Shown here: positions 1 to 12,773 of the stretch, piece by piece | Position numbering within the stretch: position 1 is the first letter of the stretch | Layout of the letters: each line of letters starts with the position of its first letter | Source: Zygnema circumcarinatum | Taxonomy: Eukaryota; Streptophyta; Zygnematophyceae; Zygnematales; Zygnemataceae | Length of the DNA stretch: 64,000 bases | Reading direction: 5' to 3' | NCBI GenBank assembly: GCA_037447605.1 | Contig: CM074806.1 | Span: forward strand, 4,073,755-4,137,754 | The notes under the pieces: model-generated | Told to the model about the DNA's origin: nothing | What the model saw: the letters and a program-made list of their open reading frames with translations, nothing else | Database searches by the model: none | Program-made: the position numbers and the translations under genes

Positions 1-72
1 GGACCGTACGGGTGATCGTACCACGCGTACGGCAAGAGTACGGATGTGGAAGTTGGCGAGTTCTAAAGCTGT

Positions 73-3000
73 TTAAAGCCTGTAGACGTTCATGTCATCT
101 TCTACGAAGGCTGTGATAATAGACCGGATATTCCTGCAAAGGAGAAGAAAGAGAAGCTTGAGTCAGTTCAAATCGAGAGGTTAATGTTTCTTTTGCACAA
201 ACATTTGCTTTTTGATGAAGGAAAACAAAGCAAAAGGGAAAGCGTGGGCCTTAACATGTCAGCAGCGAAGCCCATCTTCAAAGCTCGAGGGGTCTCTATG
301 GCTCCCGGCCAACTGCTGATGATGCTGTGGATCAGAGCGTCCTTTCTCCATTCCACCTACAAAAACTCGAGATGTAAAAAAAAAAAAAAAAAAAAAGGGG
401 TGAAAGTACTGCTAAGCAAAAGATGAAACAGGCGATATAACGAAACAGAAAACTTGCAAAGTCTCTCAATTCAGTGGTGAGATAATCAGAAGTTTTGCAA
501 AACCAAAAGGACTGAGCTCCACAGCATCATCCCCTTCTCTGGCGAGACCATGTCTGAGTTGAGACTCACCAGACTGACATCGCCCCCTGCTTGGCGAACC
601 TCTTCCAACATTTCTGCCGGGGTTGTCTGAATGAACCCCCGAAAAATAAACACCACAAGGTGAGATTAATAGCAACAGCAACCCTAACAAAGGTCACCAA
701 CTGAAAATGACGAACGAATGACGTCTGTACAGCAACAAAACGACACATGGAATGGAAGTCGATTAAGAATGGTGAAGTTGAAGGTGCTGCCACTCACAGT
801 GACGCCGGGGATGGTAACAATTCGAGACTGCCCTTCCATGTCGAGTGTTCGAGCATGCAGTAGGTTCCGGATCACTAGACGAGGGGACTGCATGGAGATC
901 AATGAGACAGATGAAGAGGGAGAGAGAGAGAGCGAGAGGAGGTTGCAAGGACACAAGAGACGGGGGGAGTGGGAGAGCACGAGCGAGGGAGAGAGAGGGA
1001 GAGAGAGGGAGAGGACGCACTTGGATCCATAGCGGAACGTTTGCATCCACAGGGCACACGCTGGGCTGATGTTGAAGCGGCTCTCGGATGATGCTGGAGA
1101 CAAAAGATGATGTTGCACTGTTCGGTCTGCACCAAGGGAAAGGAGGAAAAGAAGTCATGCAATAATCCGTTTAACTGAGAGGAACTGGCTTTCAAAAAAA
1201 ACATGAACATGGTTGCCACGCTTGAGCGAGGGTGATGCCATTTTCAATCTTCGGTCAAACTCACTTTGAATTCTCAATGGAGAAGAGAATGAGATATGGA
1301 TCTTGAAAAGTGTAAAGTTCTAGACCCAAAAACTTAATTAACTAATACTTTCAACTGCCACCGTACAAACCCAAAGCAAACGGTTCAGTCAGAAACCTCT
1401 AACTATGAACTACTGTATGCTATTTTGCTACCTGGCCCAGGCACAATAATGAATCTCTCGACTAAAACATTACATCTATGAAACTTTTTGTTTACTCAAA
1501 AAGATGAGATGAGAGCACCTGCCAGGACGGACCGCAATGGTGGGAAGTCGAAGGCAGACCCCATCCACATATCCTCTTCGAGAAGCATCCGCTATGAGAA
1601 GCTCGCAGATTGCTTTCTGATGACAACATCACCTTTGTGAATGATAGGAGGAATCATTGGTTGATCTCATTTTATGACCTAAAGTAAGGAGGAAAGTTAA
1701 GTTTTAACTAGCCTGCTAAATTGAACTACAGATAGAGCTACCTGTGTTCCATAGGAGGACTGTGGAACTGGCGTCGAGTCCTCCGTGAATGGTTCCTTGT
1801 GCCTCTCTTCTCCCTGTAATGAAAAAAGTAAGGGGGATAAACAAAGTAAAGGCGTAAATATCACTTTTCTTATAGTCTGACGATTTGGACGATACATTTC
1901 CATGAGAGCAGAAAGAGAGCAACAAAGGCTCCTTCCAACAAACGTTTATCTCTGAGACTTTTCAGTTTGGTGAATTTTTGGGCATCTAAACGTTAGACTT
2001 TCAGGAATTACCAAGTGAAAGCAAGGGAGCCCCTTCAAAGTAGAACATTCAAATCGTTAGCCATACAATAATGAAAAAAGGAACACAAACACGTCTATTC
2101 ACTCACACTGCTATGCGAAGAAGGTAGCCTTCCGAAAATTGCAACAGAGCTGGTGAATATCAAGCGAGGACGATGGCCTGCTTTTCTGCAAGCATTCAAA
2201 AGAGCTCGAGTACCATCCACATTGACCTGCAATGTAATAAGATGAAGACAAGGGTCGGCATCGAAAATACATAGAAAGAGAGAACGGAGAGAGAAGGACG
2301 GGAAGGGAGAGGGACGGGGAAAGGAAAAGGGAATATGAAAGGTAGAGAGAAAACAGAGAGAGGCGGGGGCGACAAACGGGGGAGAGAGAGAAGGGCGAAA
2401 GTAGAAGAAGGAAAAATCCCGAACAAACTGACCAAATTTTGCAACGTGACTTACCAATTCTTTACGTAAAGGCAAAAATCTACAAGGAAAAGCAGATTAT
2501 GATATGTAAACGCATTTCTTGTTCAGACATTCGGACCTTCATTCCACTATCATAGTCCGCCTCTGCACCTCCACTGAGAACGGCTGCAAGGTGATAGATG
2601 CTGCAGAATTCAGAAAAAAACAATCGGTTAAATCGCAAAGGTCATCAGTGCATACTTGATACTTTATCATTGTAAACAAAACTCTATGCAATAAACAGTA
2701 AATATTGAAAGCGACAGAGGCTTTCTAGGTTAACATTTTTGCTCACCATGTCACATGCTTGTCAATAAGGTCCTCCAGAAGAGCTGTATTGGTGATGTCT
2801 CCAACGACCTGCCAAGATGCGCATTAGAGGACAATGAAATGAGAATTGGAGTTTCGGATGTCATGAGGAAAAAAAATGGGAATCACAAAAAGGGCGAAAA
2901 CCGTGAAAGTGCAAGAAAAATCCTTCCACTTGTTAGATTTATTTTCTCTTGATTTTGCTGCGCTCATTTAACTAGGGTACGGCATTCACCGGTACTTGTG

Positions 3001-3333
3001 TTCAGCGGAAAAGAAGTCTCAGCAGACGCAATGCTAATGGAAGAACTCTGCATGTTGAATAGACTTTCACTCAGGATAACATAAAACTAGAAAAAATGAC
3101 AAAAATTCTAGCGAAACAAAAGGATAAGCCCATACAGATTCAGTGCCAGGAAGCCCTTGAAAGTTTTCAGGCTGTGCCATGTCCAAAAGCAAAATCTTGA
3201 CATTTCTTGCAGAGATTGACGCGCCATCGTTGTCTCCGGATACGTCTCCATTTGTGGCCTCCTCTCTCTGGAGCAGCTCCTTGGCGAGGCGTTGGCCGAG
3301 AAAGCCATGCCCGCCGGTGATGAGGATCGTCAT
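73..3333 (-). CDS. D-erythronate dehydrogenase-like NAD(P)-binding oxidoreductase, 11 exons
   Basis: Exons (minus strand, 5' to 3'): 3136-3333, 2747-2808, 2537-2600, 2107-2226, 1742-1813, 1519-1616, 1021-1126, 798-887, 570-626, 256-356, 73-133. All phases agree and give about 342 aa. The ATG at 3333 starts MTILITGG; upstream codons in frame are not ATG. Seen: a Rossmann glycine motif GGHGFLG at residues 7-13, an acidic LLLD after the second strand, VVGDITN, IYHLAAVLSG, a catalytic-type serine in FTSSVAIFG, a YxxxK pair (YGTQK) spanning an exon junction, LRLPTIAVRPG and SSWPGAIETPRALKMGF near the C-terminus. These match the extended-SDR group that includes bacterial D-erythronate dehydrogenase (DenD), which oxidises D-erythronate at C2. 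The true plant substrate is not shown by the sequence, and no clear targeting signal is visible. The family is better known from bacteria and fungi. Confidence 0.85.
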
Positions 3334-4470
3334 GGATGCAAGTCCAGGCAACCTCTTTTGGAAAATTGTTGGAATGAAAATGAAAATGAAATTGTAGGCA
3401 CTGTTATGGAAATTGTGGAAAGAAAGGCAAAAATTTAATATATGGGTAAAAATTAGAGGGGATGCCTAGGTTTTACCGAAGGATTCTCGGGTTTCGCTGT
3501 TGTTTTATTGGTTGGGCACCTGATATTTCCAACAGTTGCCAATGGTTGGTAGCTATCAGGATCGCATCTACATCTAGCTTCTGAATGATAGTCAACTCCT
3601 TTGCTTCTCTCTTGTCGATGACTTTGCCTTTTTATGCTTTTTTGTAGCTTGCTATATCAGCTTCTTGCTGAAGCTCCCTCCTCGTGTCATGCTCAGGCTC
3701 CAATCTTGCCAATTGAGAACTTATGTTACGAGGCGGGGACAAGCGCCAACAAGAGGTGAACGTTAGAAATGACAAGGCTGAACTGTTTTCTCGTCTTATT
3801 CAGCTCTTTTTATTCAGCAAATCGTCTTCTCATGCGATGAGTAGGTCGATGGACGGGTGAAGGGTGAAGTGCGAAACTTGAGTACACGGGAGCCAGCTCA
3901 GATTGACCTTCAACATATTGCAGGCGACAGGACATATTCCTTCAGCTATTGGCATCTCTCTCAGCAAGGGTCCGTAATGCGAAGAATCAGAGCTAGTTAA
4001 GAAGCTAAGTTCTCCTCTCTCCTGACAATTGCCAGCGAGACTGGAGTGACGGCCCCCATAAATGCGTGCTCATACTCCCTTCTAGTACCCCTCTCACTAC
4101 TTCTACGCTGGTTTTCCCACTATGTATGGATCCACCATACAATGTTTCCATAAGTGAAGATAGAAAGCCCGCTACCCTCTCTTNNNNNNNNNNTTCCCCC
4201 CCCCCCCCCCCCCCCCTCGTCTGTTATGGCCATTCATCCTCTCCGTAGCTTCCAAGGCATACAACGCCGCTCTCAGTCGGCCCCCCTCCCTCCCTCCCTC
4301 TCTCTTTCACGCTTTCACTTGCTATAAAGTTAAGAGGGGCCCGTACAGAATAACCCAAAGACGGGACCCGTCTTGGAAGGAACAACAGAATGGCAGCTCT
4401 GGATGCCGTGGGAGTACAATGTACACGCCTTCCTTCATAGCAGTGTCAATGTCAAAGGCAATTTCTCGCC
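3334..4470. other. Intergenic: promoter side of the DenD-like gene, with C-tract and N gap
   Basis: No supported gene. It holds a CAATGGTTGG-type motif near 3540, a 10-N assembly gap at 4184-4193 followed by a poly-C run, and CCCTC-rich sequence near 4280-4310. It separates the 5' end of the DenD-like gene from the 3' end of the NAD carrier. Confidence 0.6.
4184..4193. other. Assembly gap (10 N) next to a poly-C tract
   Basis: Ten N are followed at once by TT and a run of about 20 C. The gap probably marks a homopolymer that was not resolved; its true size is unknown. Confidence 0.95.
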
Positions 4471-7400
4471 TCACTTGCTGCCCTTCAGCTTCAGTGCCAG
4501 CTTCTGCCTTCGCTCCACCAGCAGTCGGGTCAGCTTAACGAGCTCCTCCTTTGTGAGGAAAAGAACCGACGCAGCAAACACACTCTGTACAATCTTGGTG
4601 CTCATTCCTTTGTAGAACCCATTGATGCCTTCATATCGTAACATCTTCAGAATGGCATCCAAGGTACCTGTTCATGGCCATGATGACGTGTCGGAACACC
4701 TCATAGTTAGTGAGGGTGTTTACGTCGGACGGTTTTGGGTTGTTGAGGCTGTTTAGAGTAATTTTAGGGTCGTTAGTGTGTTATTTAGGGAAGATTACTA
4801 CTTCTAAACCAAGGCCAAGGAAAACCTATCTACAAGGGCACTGACCTGTGTATCGACTATTCGCGTCCGTCCCAATGTCTTGCCGTGCTTGAAGCCGTGA
4901 CTGAAGGCACCAATAAAGGGGAGCCCCCTAGCCAATGAGATACTTGAGAACAGCAGAAATGGTGGGACTTCAAGGATAATCAAAACGGGCATACTAACAG
5001 TCTAAGCCGGTAGATTTTAAACAGGGAATTCGGAGAGAAAAAGGACGAGAGACAGGTAGAGAGCGAGAAGGAAGGGGCAGAAGGAAGCGGGGAGGGCGGG
5101 AGGGGAATACCTTGACCACAAGGAGTGGGTAAGTTGCTACGGTAGCACCCAACTTTGCAATGGCTCCTAAGAGAAATATCTGTGTCAACAATGTCATCAT
5201 CATCAAAGTCAACATGCATGCATTCCTTCCTTGACCAATGAAGAGGTACTCGACAGAAATCTGAACAAGTAAAAAAATATCCAGCTTTGCTATATCCAAA
5301 AAGTCTGCCATTGATACATAAAAACTACAAACTCGTACTGCTCACCTCTGTTGCAGAGGCAGACTTAACTCCTCCCCTCGCTTGGGGTCGTTTCGCTGTC
5401 AATTTTGACATAAGGCTTTCATATATAGTAAACTGAATTGCTGGGTTACTCACCTGGAGGTGTCAAGAGAATCGAGGACGACAAATTAAGGAACCGCATT
5501 CAGAAGGACACATGAACTTTGTGCTGACCAAAGATACCGCGTTTTATAATGTATGCGCATTTCAATTCTTCCTTACACGAATTTGAATCTTTTTTGCGCT
5601 TCAAATGGTAACCAATTTCAAATTTAATTTTGGCTGAGCATCAAACAACTCAGCAACGAGTCATCAGTCAAGGGTGAAGTGGACAGAATAGCCACGTAAA
5701 GCAGGGCTGACTTAAATGCTCTCAAGCCAAGTAAGGCAGCCCGAAACGTAAGTCAAGGAGTATGGCAAATACCATCACTAATGTTGGAACCACGCCCTTC
5801 CAAAAGCCTAGCGCACCGGCCTCCCTGTGCAGTTCCATCACCTGTCGCCATCACCAATACAGCGATGACATATCAAGTGAAGCTGAGCAGAGGAGACAGA
5901 AAAACGATATACACCCCTGACAAGCCCGGCGATAGAGCAAATAGCCCTCGTGGGGCTGTAACAAATGATAAACATAACCGCAAAAGAGAGCCTAAACAAA
6001 CCCAAAGTCCCATTTATTAAGTTATGACGTCAGATAAAGATCTGTATCGTCGTCATTCATCTAAAAAGACGAACATTGGTAATGCAGATTGTGACAAATC
6101 GCCACTCTATTCACTTTTATGCCTGACCATCGCATCTACACAAAGAACACATACTTCATAATCTCATTCTCCAGGCGCCAAAGGGACCAAGAGCTGGCAG
6201 TACCGACATAGGACAGGATGTTAAACGAACGACGTAATTCGCTAATACTGAATAGTGAGAAGGTGGGAAAAGGGAATACTTCTGATGGCTTACTGTTGCT
6301 ATCATTCCCTGAGGCTTCACAACAGTCTCACGATGACTAGCTCCATCAACAACGATCGGCTGCGGTTCTCCCTCGGTAGAATTGGAGCCACCATCACTTT
6401 TGAGAAAAGGCTGACTTCGCGGCAATAAACACTTTACTTGAGACGCCGTCTATCCACAGGAGCAGTAAGAAAAGGACAATCAGAAATGTGAGTGCATATG
6501 GGCACAGATACCGCTTCCTTTTAGTTGATGGAGCTACGATAGACAAGGGAACAGGGAGGAGGAGGGAAGGCCGGAGAGGTGGAATAATGTATTAAGTTCT
6601 AGAAGGAAGACTTATGCAGCAATTGCACAAGAGGAAACGGTCAGGACTCTTAGAGCCCCATTCAAATGATACAAACGAACAATTTCGATTACCTGCATTC
6701 TCGTGACAATAATCCAAATAGGGTTTGTTAGCAGTACATTCGCACACCTGTCCATCCTCCACAGATAAAAACGGTAAGGGATAAGTGAGGGAAAGGGCAA
6801 TTAAAACAACTAAAGAAACTCTTCAGACTCAATAACACTCATATTGCAAGCAGAACAGTACAAGAAATTATGCTCACGCTGTCTTTTGGGACTTGGTGTA
6901 GAAGGACCTTCTGACACTAACATTGGAAGAAAAATACTCACAGAGACTATGCTCACACTGTCAATCTGTATAAGTGAGATAAAAACCATACTTTTACTGA
7001 TTGAACCTGAAAACAGACTATACCATGACAATCCTCCTTTCGTCATTAACATTAGCCGAATCTGGCAGACACGTTTGATCTAGGCAGGCCACACAATAAA
7101 CAAGAAACCGTGCGAAGCATCTGAACGAGCTCTCGTTTAATGTACCAACCCAGCTAATGCAGCAACAATGAGCGAGGACAGCATTCCAACTGAGCCATCT
7201 CCTTTGCCAGCCTTCTTCCGTTGCAGTGCGATAGCCTCAGCTCGATCCCGAAAGAGTTGGTAAAAGTAGTAGTACACCCCCTGACAAAGAACGTCACGGA
7301 ATACGCAAAAGTTGAGGACTGCAAACATCAATCAATGTTTCTAACAGACAAACATTTTACAAAATGCGAAAGAATGATTTCACAAAGCCCTTGCCGTACC

Positions 7401-8686
7401 TGGGAGGCAGCAGTTCCAATAAGAGATGGCTGCAGTCCCCTATAGAGTCCATACCAACCCTCCCTTTTGATAATCTGGCCACATTAAAGCGACGGAAACA
7501 AACAATTGGAATCAAACCAAAACCTCTCTGACAGCTCGCGCCCGGCGCTACCTTCGGTAGTTTGTATCCCAGAAATGTCAATTCAAACCTTAACTTTGGT
7601 AACACGTGGCAAATAAAGCATCTTTGGAAAGACAGACAGAATGTCGTAGTAAGTTACAGACTGAATGACTAAGACTTTCCAAATGGAACAAACAAAGCAT
7701 CAGTTACTGCCACGCTTCATCAGAGAGCAGTGTAATCAGCAGCAAGTGCGTAATCAGGTCATCTTACATCCAAAATCTCGTGAAAAGTCCCATGAGCTTT
7801 TTTTAGAGGTTTCGCTTGCGCCGCTACCAATGCCTGCTCTTCAGCGCTGCCAGGTTCCTTCTGCTCCTCCCCCTTCTTTCGATTTCGTTCTGTCTGCTGG
7901 CGCGTATTAACCTGCACACGTGAAACGTTCCCTAATGCAATGAAGGTGAAATCCTTAGAATTTTCTTTACATGTATTGGCATACGAATGCATCGGCGGAC
8001 AACATTGGAACAAAAGGATATAGTTTTGTTCTATTGTACTAAACAATCGAAAGTTTGAGCAACTTCCATCGTTGCTCAAACAGAGATGAGAACCGTGTCT
8101 CGAAAGGCTCTGTACCGCTTTTCTACTTTAAGCCTTTGATGCTGAGAGCCTCACACAGAAGATCTGCTATTCGAGAAGTGGCTTCCGTGAAAAAATAACG
8201 AGACTCCAGCGAGAAGCTACAACAGAAATTTTTCAGGGCATTCATCCACAACGGCTGCGGCTCACAAGCTGTAGGCGTCAAAGTGGGGAAATAAAACGCA
8301 AGATACATGTATGACTTAAAGCCTTACTTGGCATTCAAAAATTGAATATGGAATAATAAGCCGTCTCCTTAGTTTCACTTAAAGCCTTACATGGCATTCA
8401 AAAAATTGAATATGGAATAATAAGCCGTCTCCTTAATTTCCAATGCAACAGGAAGCTGTACAGGATGAAACCTTCACGGGATTGTGGATGAAGGCGAAAA
8501 TTGCGCAGGCTTTGCCTGACGTGAAGAAAAAGCTTGCCGAGAGAATTCATCGAGAATGAGGAAAGAAATCTCGGAATCGGCAAGGAGGCAGCCAGCTTCA
8601 CTTACTGCTTGTAGCGGATAAGTGAGCAGCTGCGCGATGATTCCACCAGACGCTCCCGCAAGCCCGTTCACAAGAGCATCCGACAT
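4471..8686 (-). CDS. PXN: Peroxisomal NAD carrier (mitochondrial carrier family), 12 exons
   Basis: Exons: 8606-8686, 7768-7911, 7400-7474, 7150-7280, 6693-6747, 6294-6410, 5773-5841, 5346-5453, 5236-5260, 5111-5166, 4846-4900, 4471-4667. All phases fit, giving about 370 aa. The protein starts MSDALVNGLAGASGG and shows the order of Arabidopsis PXN (At2g39970): AQLLTYPLQAVNTRQQTER, GVYYYFYQLFRDRAEA, DGSVGMLSSLIVAALAG, NVLLTNPIWIIVTRMQ, GFWKGVVPTLVM, SNPAIQFTIYESL, GAIAKLGATVATYPLLVVK, SRLQARQ, GFYKGMSTKIVQSVFAA. The three Px[D/N]-type carrier signatures are present in the family's own variant forms (YPLQAVNT, NPIWIIVTR, YPLLVVKSR). The family imports NAD into peroxisomes by exchange with AMP, supporting beta-oxidation. 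Exon 9 is a 25-nt microexon. Intron 1 carries a 63-bp tandem duplication. Confidence 0.93.
8314..8440. repeat. Tandem duplication of a 63/64-bp unit in PXN intron 1
   Basis: Copy 1 is 8314-8376 and copy 2 is 8377-8440. Both run from ACTTAAAGCCTTAC to CCGTCTCCTTA, and differ at a few positions including one extra A. Intronic; no coding meaning. Confidence 0.9.
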
Positions 8687-9950
8687 CCTGAAACCTCGAA
8701 GATCCCTCCTTTCAGCCGGTAGTTTGCATCAACATGCAGATGTCTTGAGGCTAAACATGATGGTCGAGGAGACCAGAGAAATCTACAGAAAGTGAGGGAA
8801 TGCAGACTGCTTCAGATCAAACACCAATTTTGCAGCGAGCAATGTATTATCAAGTGAGATATAGTCGAAAAAAGACAAGGAAAAAGCAATGGCAAGTCAT
8901 AGTGGAGGGGAAGATGGAGGGGACAATTGTGTCATATAATTTACTAGAAAATTTTGCATTGTGTACGGAAAAGTTTCTTGAAAAAGTACAGCCCCAGGGG
9001 AATTTCGGACAAGAAAAAACTTTTACGAACGGTATTGGAGCTGTAGACCATAATTGTTCATAATTACGCCTACTCGCCCTACTGTACTAAACATTTGCGA
9101 AGAGTTTCGGGAAATTAAATTGGGAAGAAAATCATGACCAGGAATTCTTTCTTCCTGTCCCACTTTTTCTGACGTGGCTGCTTACGTGGCGCCACGTCAG
9201 CGCGATAGCGGCAAATTGGGCCCACCTTTCTCCCGCAGCGCGCTCGGCGGGATCGATCGCACGTGGCAGGACCACACTTGCGAGGGCGGGGCCCTACGCC
9301 CTAGTCGACTTTTCATTGCCAACGAGAAAACAAGAATACATGGAAGTTAGATTGACCTCACGACAGGCGGTTAACCAACACGGTGACTAACTCCAGTCAG
9401 CTGAGGCACTAAATATTAGTTGAGGGGTATTCGACCATTCGTAACTCGTTCGTCATTAGTCAGGTCATGTCAGATTAGTCGTGTTCTGGGCACGTTGATT
9501 TTGACTGAAACATGGGGCAAGACATACAGTCCCATCCCCACCCCATCCCCATCCCATCCCCATCACTGCCTCATACCCACAAACCCTAAATTGTCTCAAG
9601 AGGGCAAAATGAAGCGCTCAAGAAGACCATATTCACTAGCATGCCTGAGACGGCATTTCAGAATGCTGAAATATTTACACATCAGACGGCGCCTGCACCT
9701 GACCTGCACGGCGCCCAATGGCATTCACTACGTCTCCTGCCAACCTGAGGACAGATTGGAAGGGTGTCCTAAGCCCTACTCTTTGCAAAAAGAAACAGCC
9801 TAATAGCGAACCTCTTTGCGGAAACAAACCAGAACATCGGTGTTATGCTCACTCCTGCCTTTCCCAGAATAGACAAGCTCTACTCAAGCTTACCTCCCTC
9901 CTGGCCTAAACGACATTTTTCTACATCATAGGTAAAATATCTACCCCGAT
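8687..9950. promoter_or_regulatory. Region upstream of PXN with ACGT-core motif cluster
   Basis: No supported gene. Between about 9165 and 9270 there are several ACGT-core elements: GACGTGGC, TTACGTGGCGCC, CCACGTCAGC and GCACGTGGCAGG. This arrangement is typical of G-box/C-box bZIP or bHLH binding sites and sits about 0.5 kb upstream of the PXN start (minus strand). The rest (8700-9150 and 9300-9950) holds CCCCATC-rich repeats near 9530-9560 and the downstream flank of the Q-rich gene. Confidence 0.45.
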
Positions 9951-12773
9951 TTACCGGCCCGTGTTCTGCCCCAAATGCCGATGCTGTTGTTGGAAAAATT
10001 CCAAAACTTCTTGAGGGGACATAGCGGAGCCGGCTGGTCTCTGAGCTTGCGCTGTCTGAAACTGTTCCTGCAACTGTAGCGTTTCGCCCGCTCCTCACAA
10101 CTTTAATCAGCAACATTGCAGAAGATCAACTTACAATACGACTCCCATATGACTGAGCCATGCATCGCAGTCATCCATACTCATAAACAACAACAAAAGC
10201 ATGCTCCAATGGACAGAGCGGATGCCCCTCTGAGCACTTTCAGTGGTAACTATTTGCTTTTTGATAGGGAGTAGACGGAGTATTCACCTGCTGCATGAGC
10301 TGCCTTTGCTGCTCTGGGGGTTGTTGACGCATGGCCTGCAGCATCAACGCTTGCTGGCCAATAGGATGCGTGTGGGACCCACCATCCGGAAAAAAATCAA
10401 CAGGCAATACTTTGGATTTGAAATATTCGCTTTTTAACCTGGTTACGAGTCATACGAGCAGTCACATAAAGATACCCATGAAATACTGCCGGTTGCTGGA
10501 AAATGAGGAAGTTTCTCAGAAGCGAGGACAACGCTATGTCAACATGACTTCCAATTATTCACACGAAAATTCCATATTGATGAAAATTCTTTTGCAGGCA
10601 TTAATAGTGCTTTGACTCCGGAATGACGTGTAGATCAAAATCATCACTCGCAGCTGCATTAATTATTTTCCGCTGCCTTGTTTAGCACCAACAGGGTTAA
10701 GATTGGAAGCAGGGCCTAAACCGGAGGCATGGCTGCACCTGCTGCTTCATATGGTCCATCTGCGCCTTTTTCTGTCGAAATGCATCTGCCGGCAGTTCCG
10801 CTTCATCACAAGCCATTTCTTCCCTGCAGCCAAGATGAACTGTTTGATGTAAACGCAGGAGAATCTTTTAGAGTTAGTGAAAAGTAAGTTAACTAGTGAG
10901 AGAGAGAGAGAGAGAGAGAGCAGCGTTAGTTAGAGAGTTTGTAAGTAGAGTAAGTAAGAAGCCTAAATCCGGAGAAGGCCATACAAAACATGGAACTCAT
11001 GAAAAGGAGGAAGACATTTAGAGCCATCCACTTCAGAGAAAGTGCCACAAACTACGGACGAAGTCGATTCGATTGCAGAAGTAGCCCTTACTTAGCCACA
11101 AACTCAAAGAACTTGGTCATGAGCTCCCGGTCGTTTTGGTAGATTGTGCTCACTCGGCCTAAGCAGGCAATTCCAAAGTTCGGTTCTGGAGACAAACCCA
11201 ATACCCGCACATTCTCATTTCCTATGTCGATACCAGCATGCATATGACAGCTCTCAAGTATCCAACATAATTCCCCTGAACAGAACATCACACTACTTGC
11301 ATCCGGCACAAGCGCGTCACTCTGTATAAGTAGGGCGTAATTCATCAGCCCGAACTGCCATTGCGCTGAACTGCGCTTTTACTCATCGGCTGAAGAAAGG
11401 TCATGATCCTTTTCCAGATGAGGATTGAGTACATTGAGTTTTAACCTCAGGAATCGAAACGAAATGCACCGAAGAGACAACAAAGGCTCAATAGACCCAA
11501 TGCTCGACGCTTGCAGCTCTTGAAGGATTTCAGCCTACCAACGCCCATGGACTGAAGAAGTTCTTCTTGGATCTCTGTTGTTATCTCCGCTGCTTCCTGT
11601 ATCGTCCAGCCTCCTAGCCCAAGCCTGTCATCACTGTTTTCAAGTGGTTGTCGCACATGGTCGACTACCTTATGGACAAGGACTTAAAGAAGGGCTCTCA
11701 AAAAAAGGAAGAGATGTACGCATATGAGACTCTTTGATAAAAAGGCCAAGCTCCAAATGCGTTAAAAAGGCAATGAATTGAAGGGGCAAAACCCGAACGT
11801 AAAACCCGAACAAATCCGACGTGTCTAAACAGTTTCATGAAAGTACGTAGTCTGCCACTAGAATCATACACAACGATGTCACAATTTTAAGTGAATGCAC
11901 AAGAAGTCAGCTTCTTTGACGATGAAAAAAATTCGTTATAAAAAACTTGAACAGATTAAGTAGGCCCTAGACAATATCTAAGGGAATAAAAATATTGATT
12001 TTTCAAAAGATTGCAGACTTGGAGGAGATAACTCAGATGATAATGCTCTCGATTGCAACTTTTGTGTTGCATGAGGAAATAAGCCGGATGCCCACCTTTC
12101 CCGCCTTCACCCCGGCCTTCACTCGCTCTTTGGTTTCTGTTGCAGTCCACCATTCCCGCGAAAGGAGCGAAGAATGAGAATGGGTGGGTTAACGATACAA
12201 ATAAATGAATTACTTCATCATGTGCTCGCGCCCGCTAACAAAAGAAAAGGGATGGCCGCTCTCGCTTCTAAACGCCTACTCCCTCTCGCTCTCTATGTCT
12301 CTCGCCCGGAAAGTTCCCGTGGATTATTCAGATGCAATACGTTCGCTGGAAAATCCGAAAGCATCCCTACATCGTCTGACAACCGTAAAATGGTATCTTG
12401 CTAAGGCCTGGAGACTGCGTCAAATACAAGAAGCGGAGACACCGCACTCTCTCAAGTTCAAAATCCTACAAATGCTGAAAATTTCTAAATTTCTCTTTCT
12501 AATTTTGAAAACAAGGTTAGGCAATGAAGAAGCATAATAAGACTGGTTCAGCCTCAAACTCTGCTGCTGCACATTGCTTTTCCTTTCCAAAATGTAAGTC
12601 ACTCTGCTGGTCTCCGGATTTCAAAAACGCCATCGTTGCAACTCACCAGGTTTTTCCAACAAAACAGAGTTTTCGCGAAAAAGAAGAAGAAGCTGCTCCC
12701 TTGACAGCATCCCTGTGCTCTGCAGCTGAGCGTTGTTAGGTCCCCCTGCTGTGGACCCACTCCAGCTAAACAT
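9951..12773 (-). CDS. Conserved Q-rich plant protein of unknown function, 7 exons
   Basis: Exons: 12647-12773, 12096-12136, 11539-11596, 11092-11185, 10739-10823, 10288-10353, 9951-10067. Phases agree throughout (588 nt, 195 aa). The ATG at 12773 starts MFSWSGSTAGG. Seen: an N-terminal helix-like LSREQLLLLFRENSVLLEKPE, then AAEITTEIQEELLQSMG, the best-preserved block PNFGIACLGRVSTIYQNDRELMTKFFEFVAKEEMACDEAEL, and a glutamine/methionine-rich tail containing MRQQPPEQQRQLMQQ and EVLEFFQQQ. The FGIACLG...FVA-EEMACDEAEL arrangement resembles an uncharacterised plant protein family I recall only in outline. No catalytic motif, signal peptide or membrane segment is visible. The tail could mediate protein contacts (inference). 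The first and last exon ends are the least certain. Confidence 0.7.
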
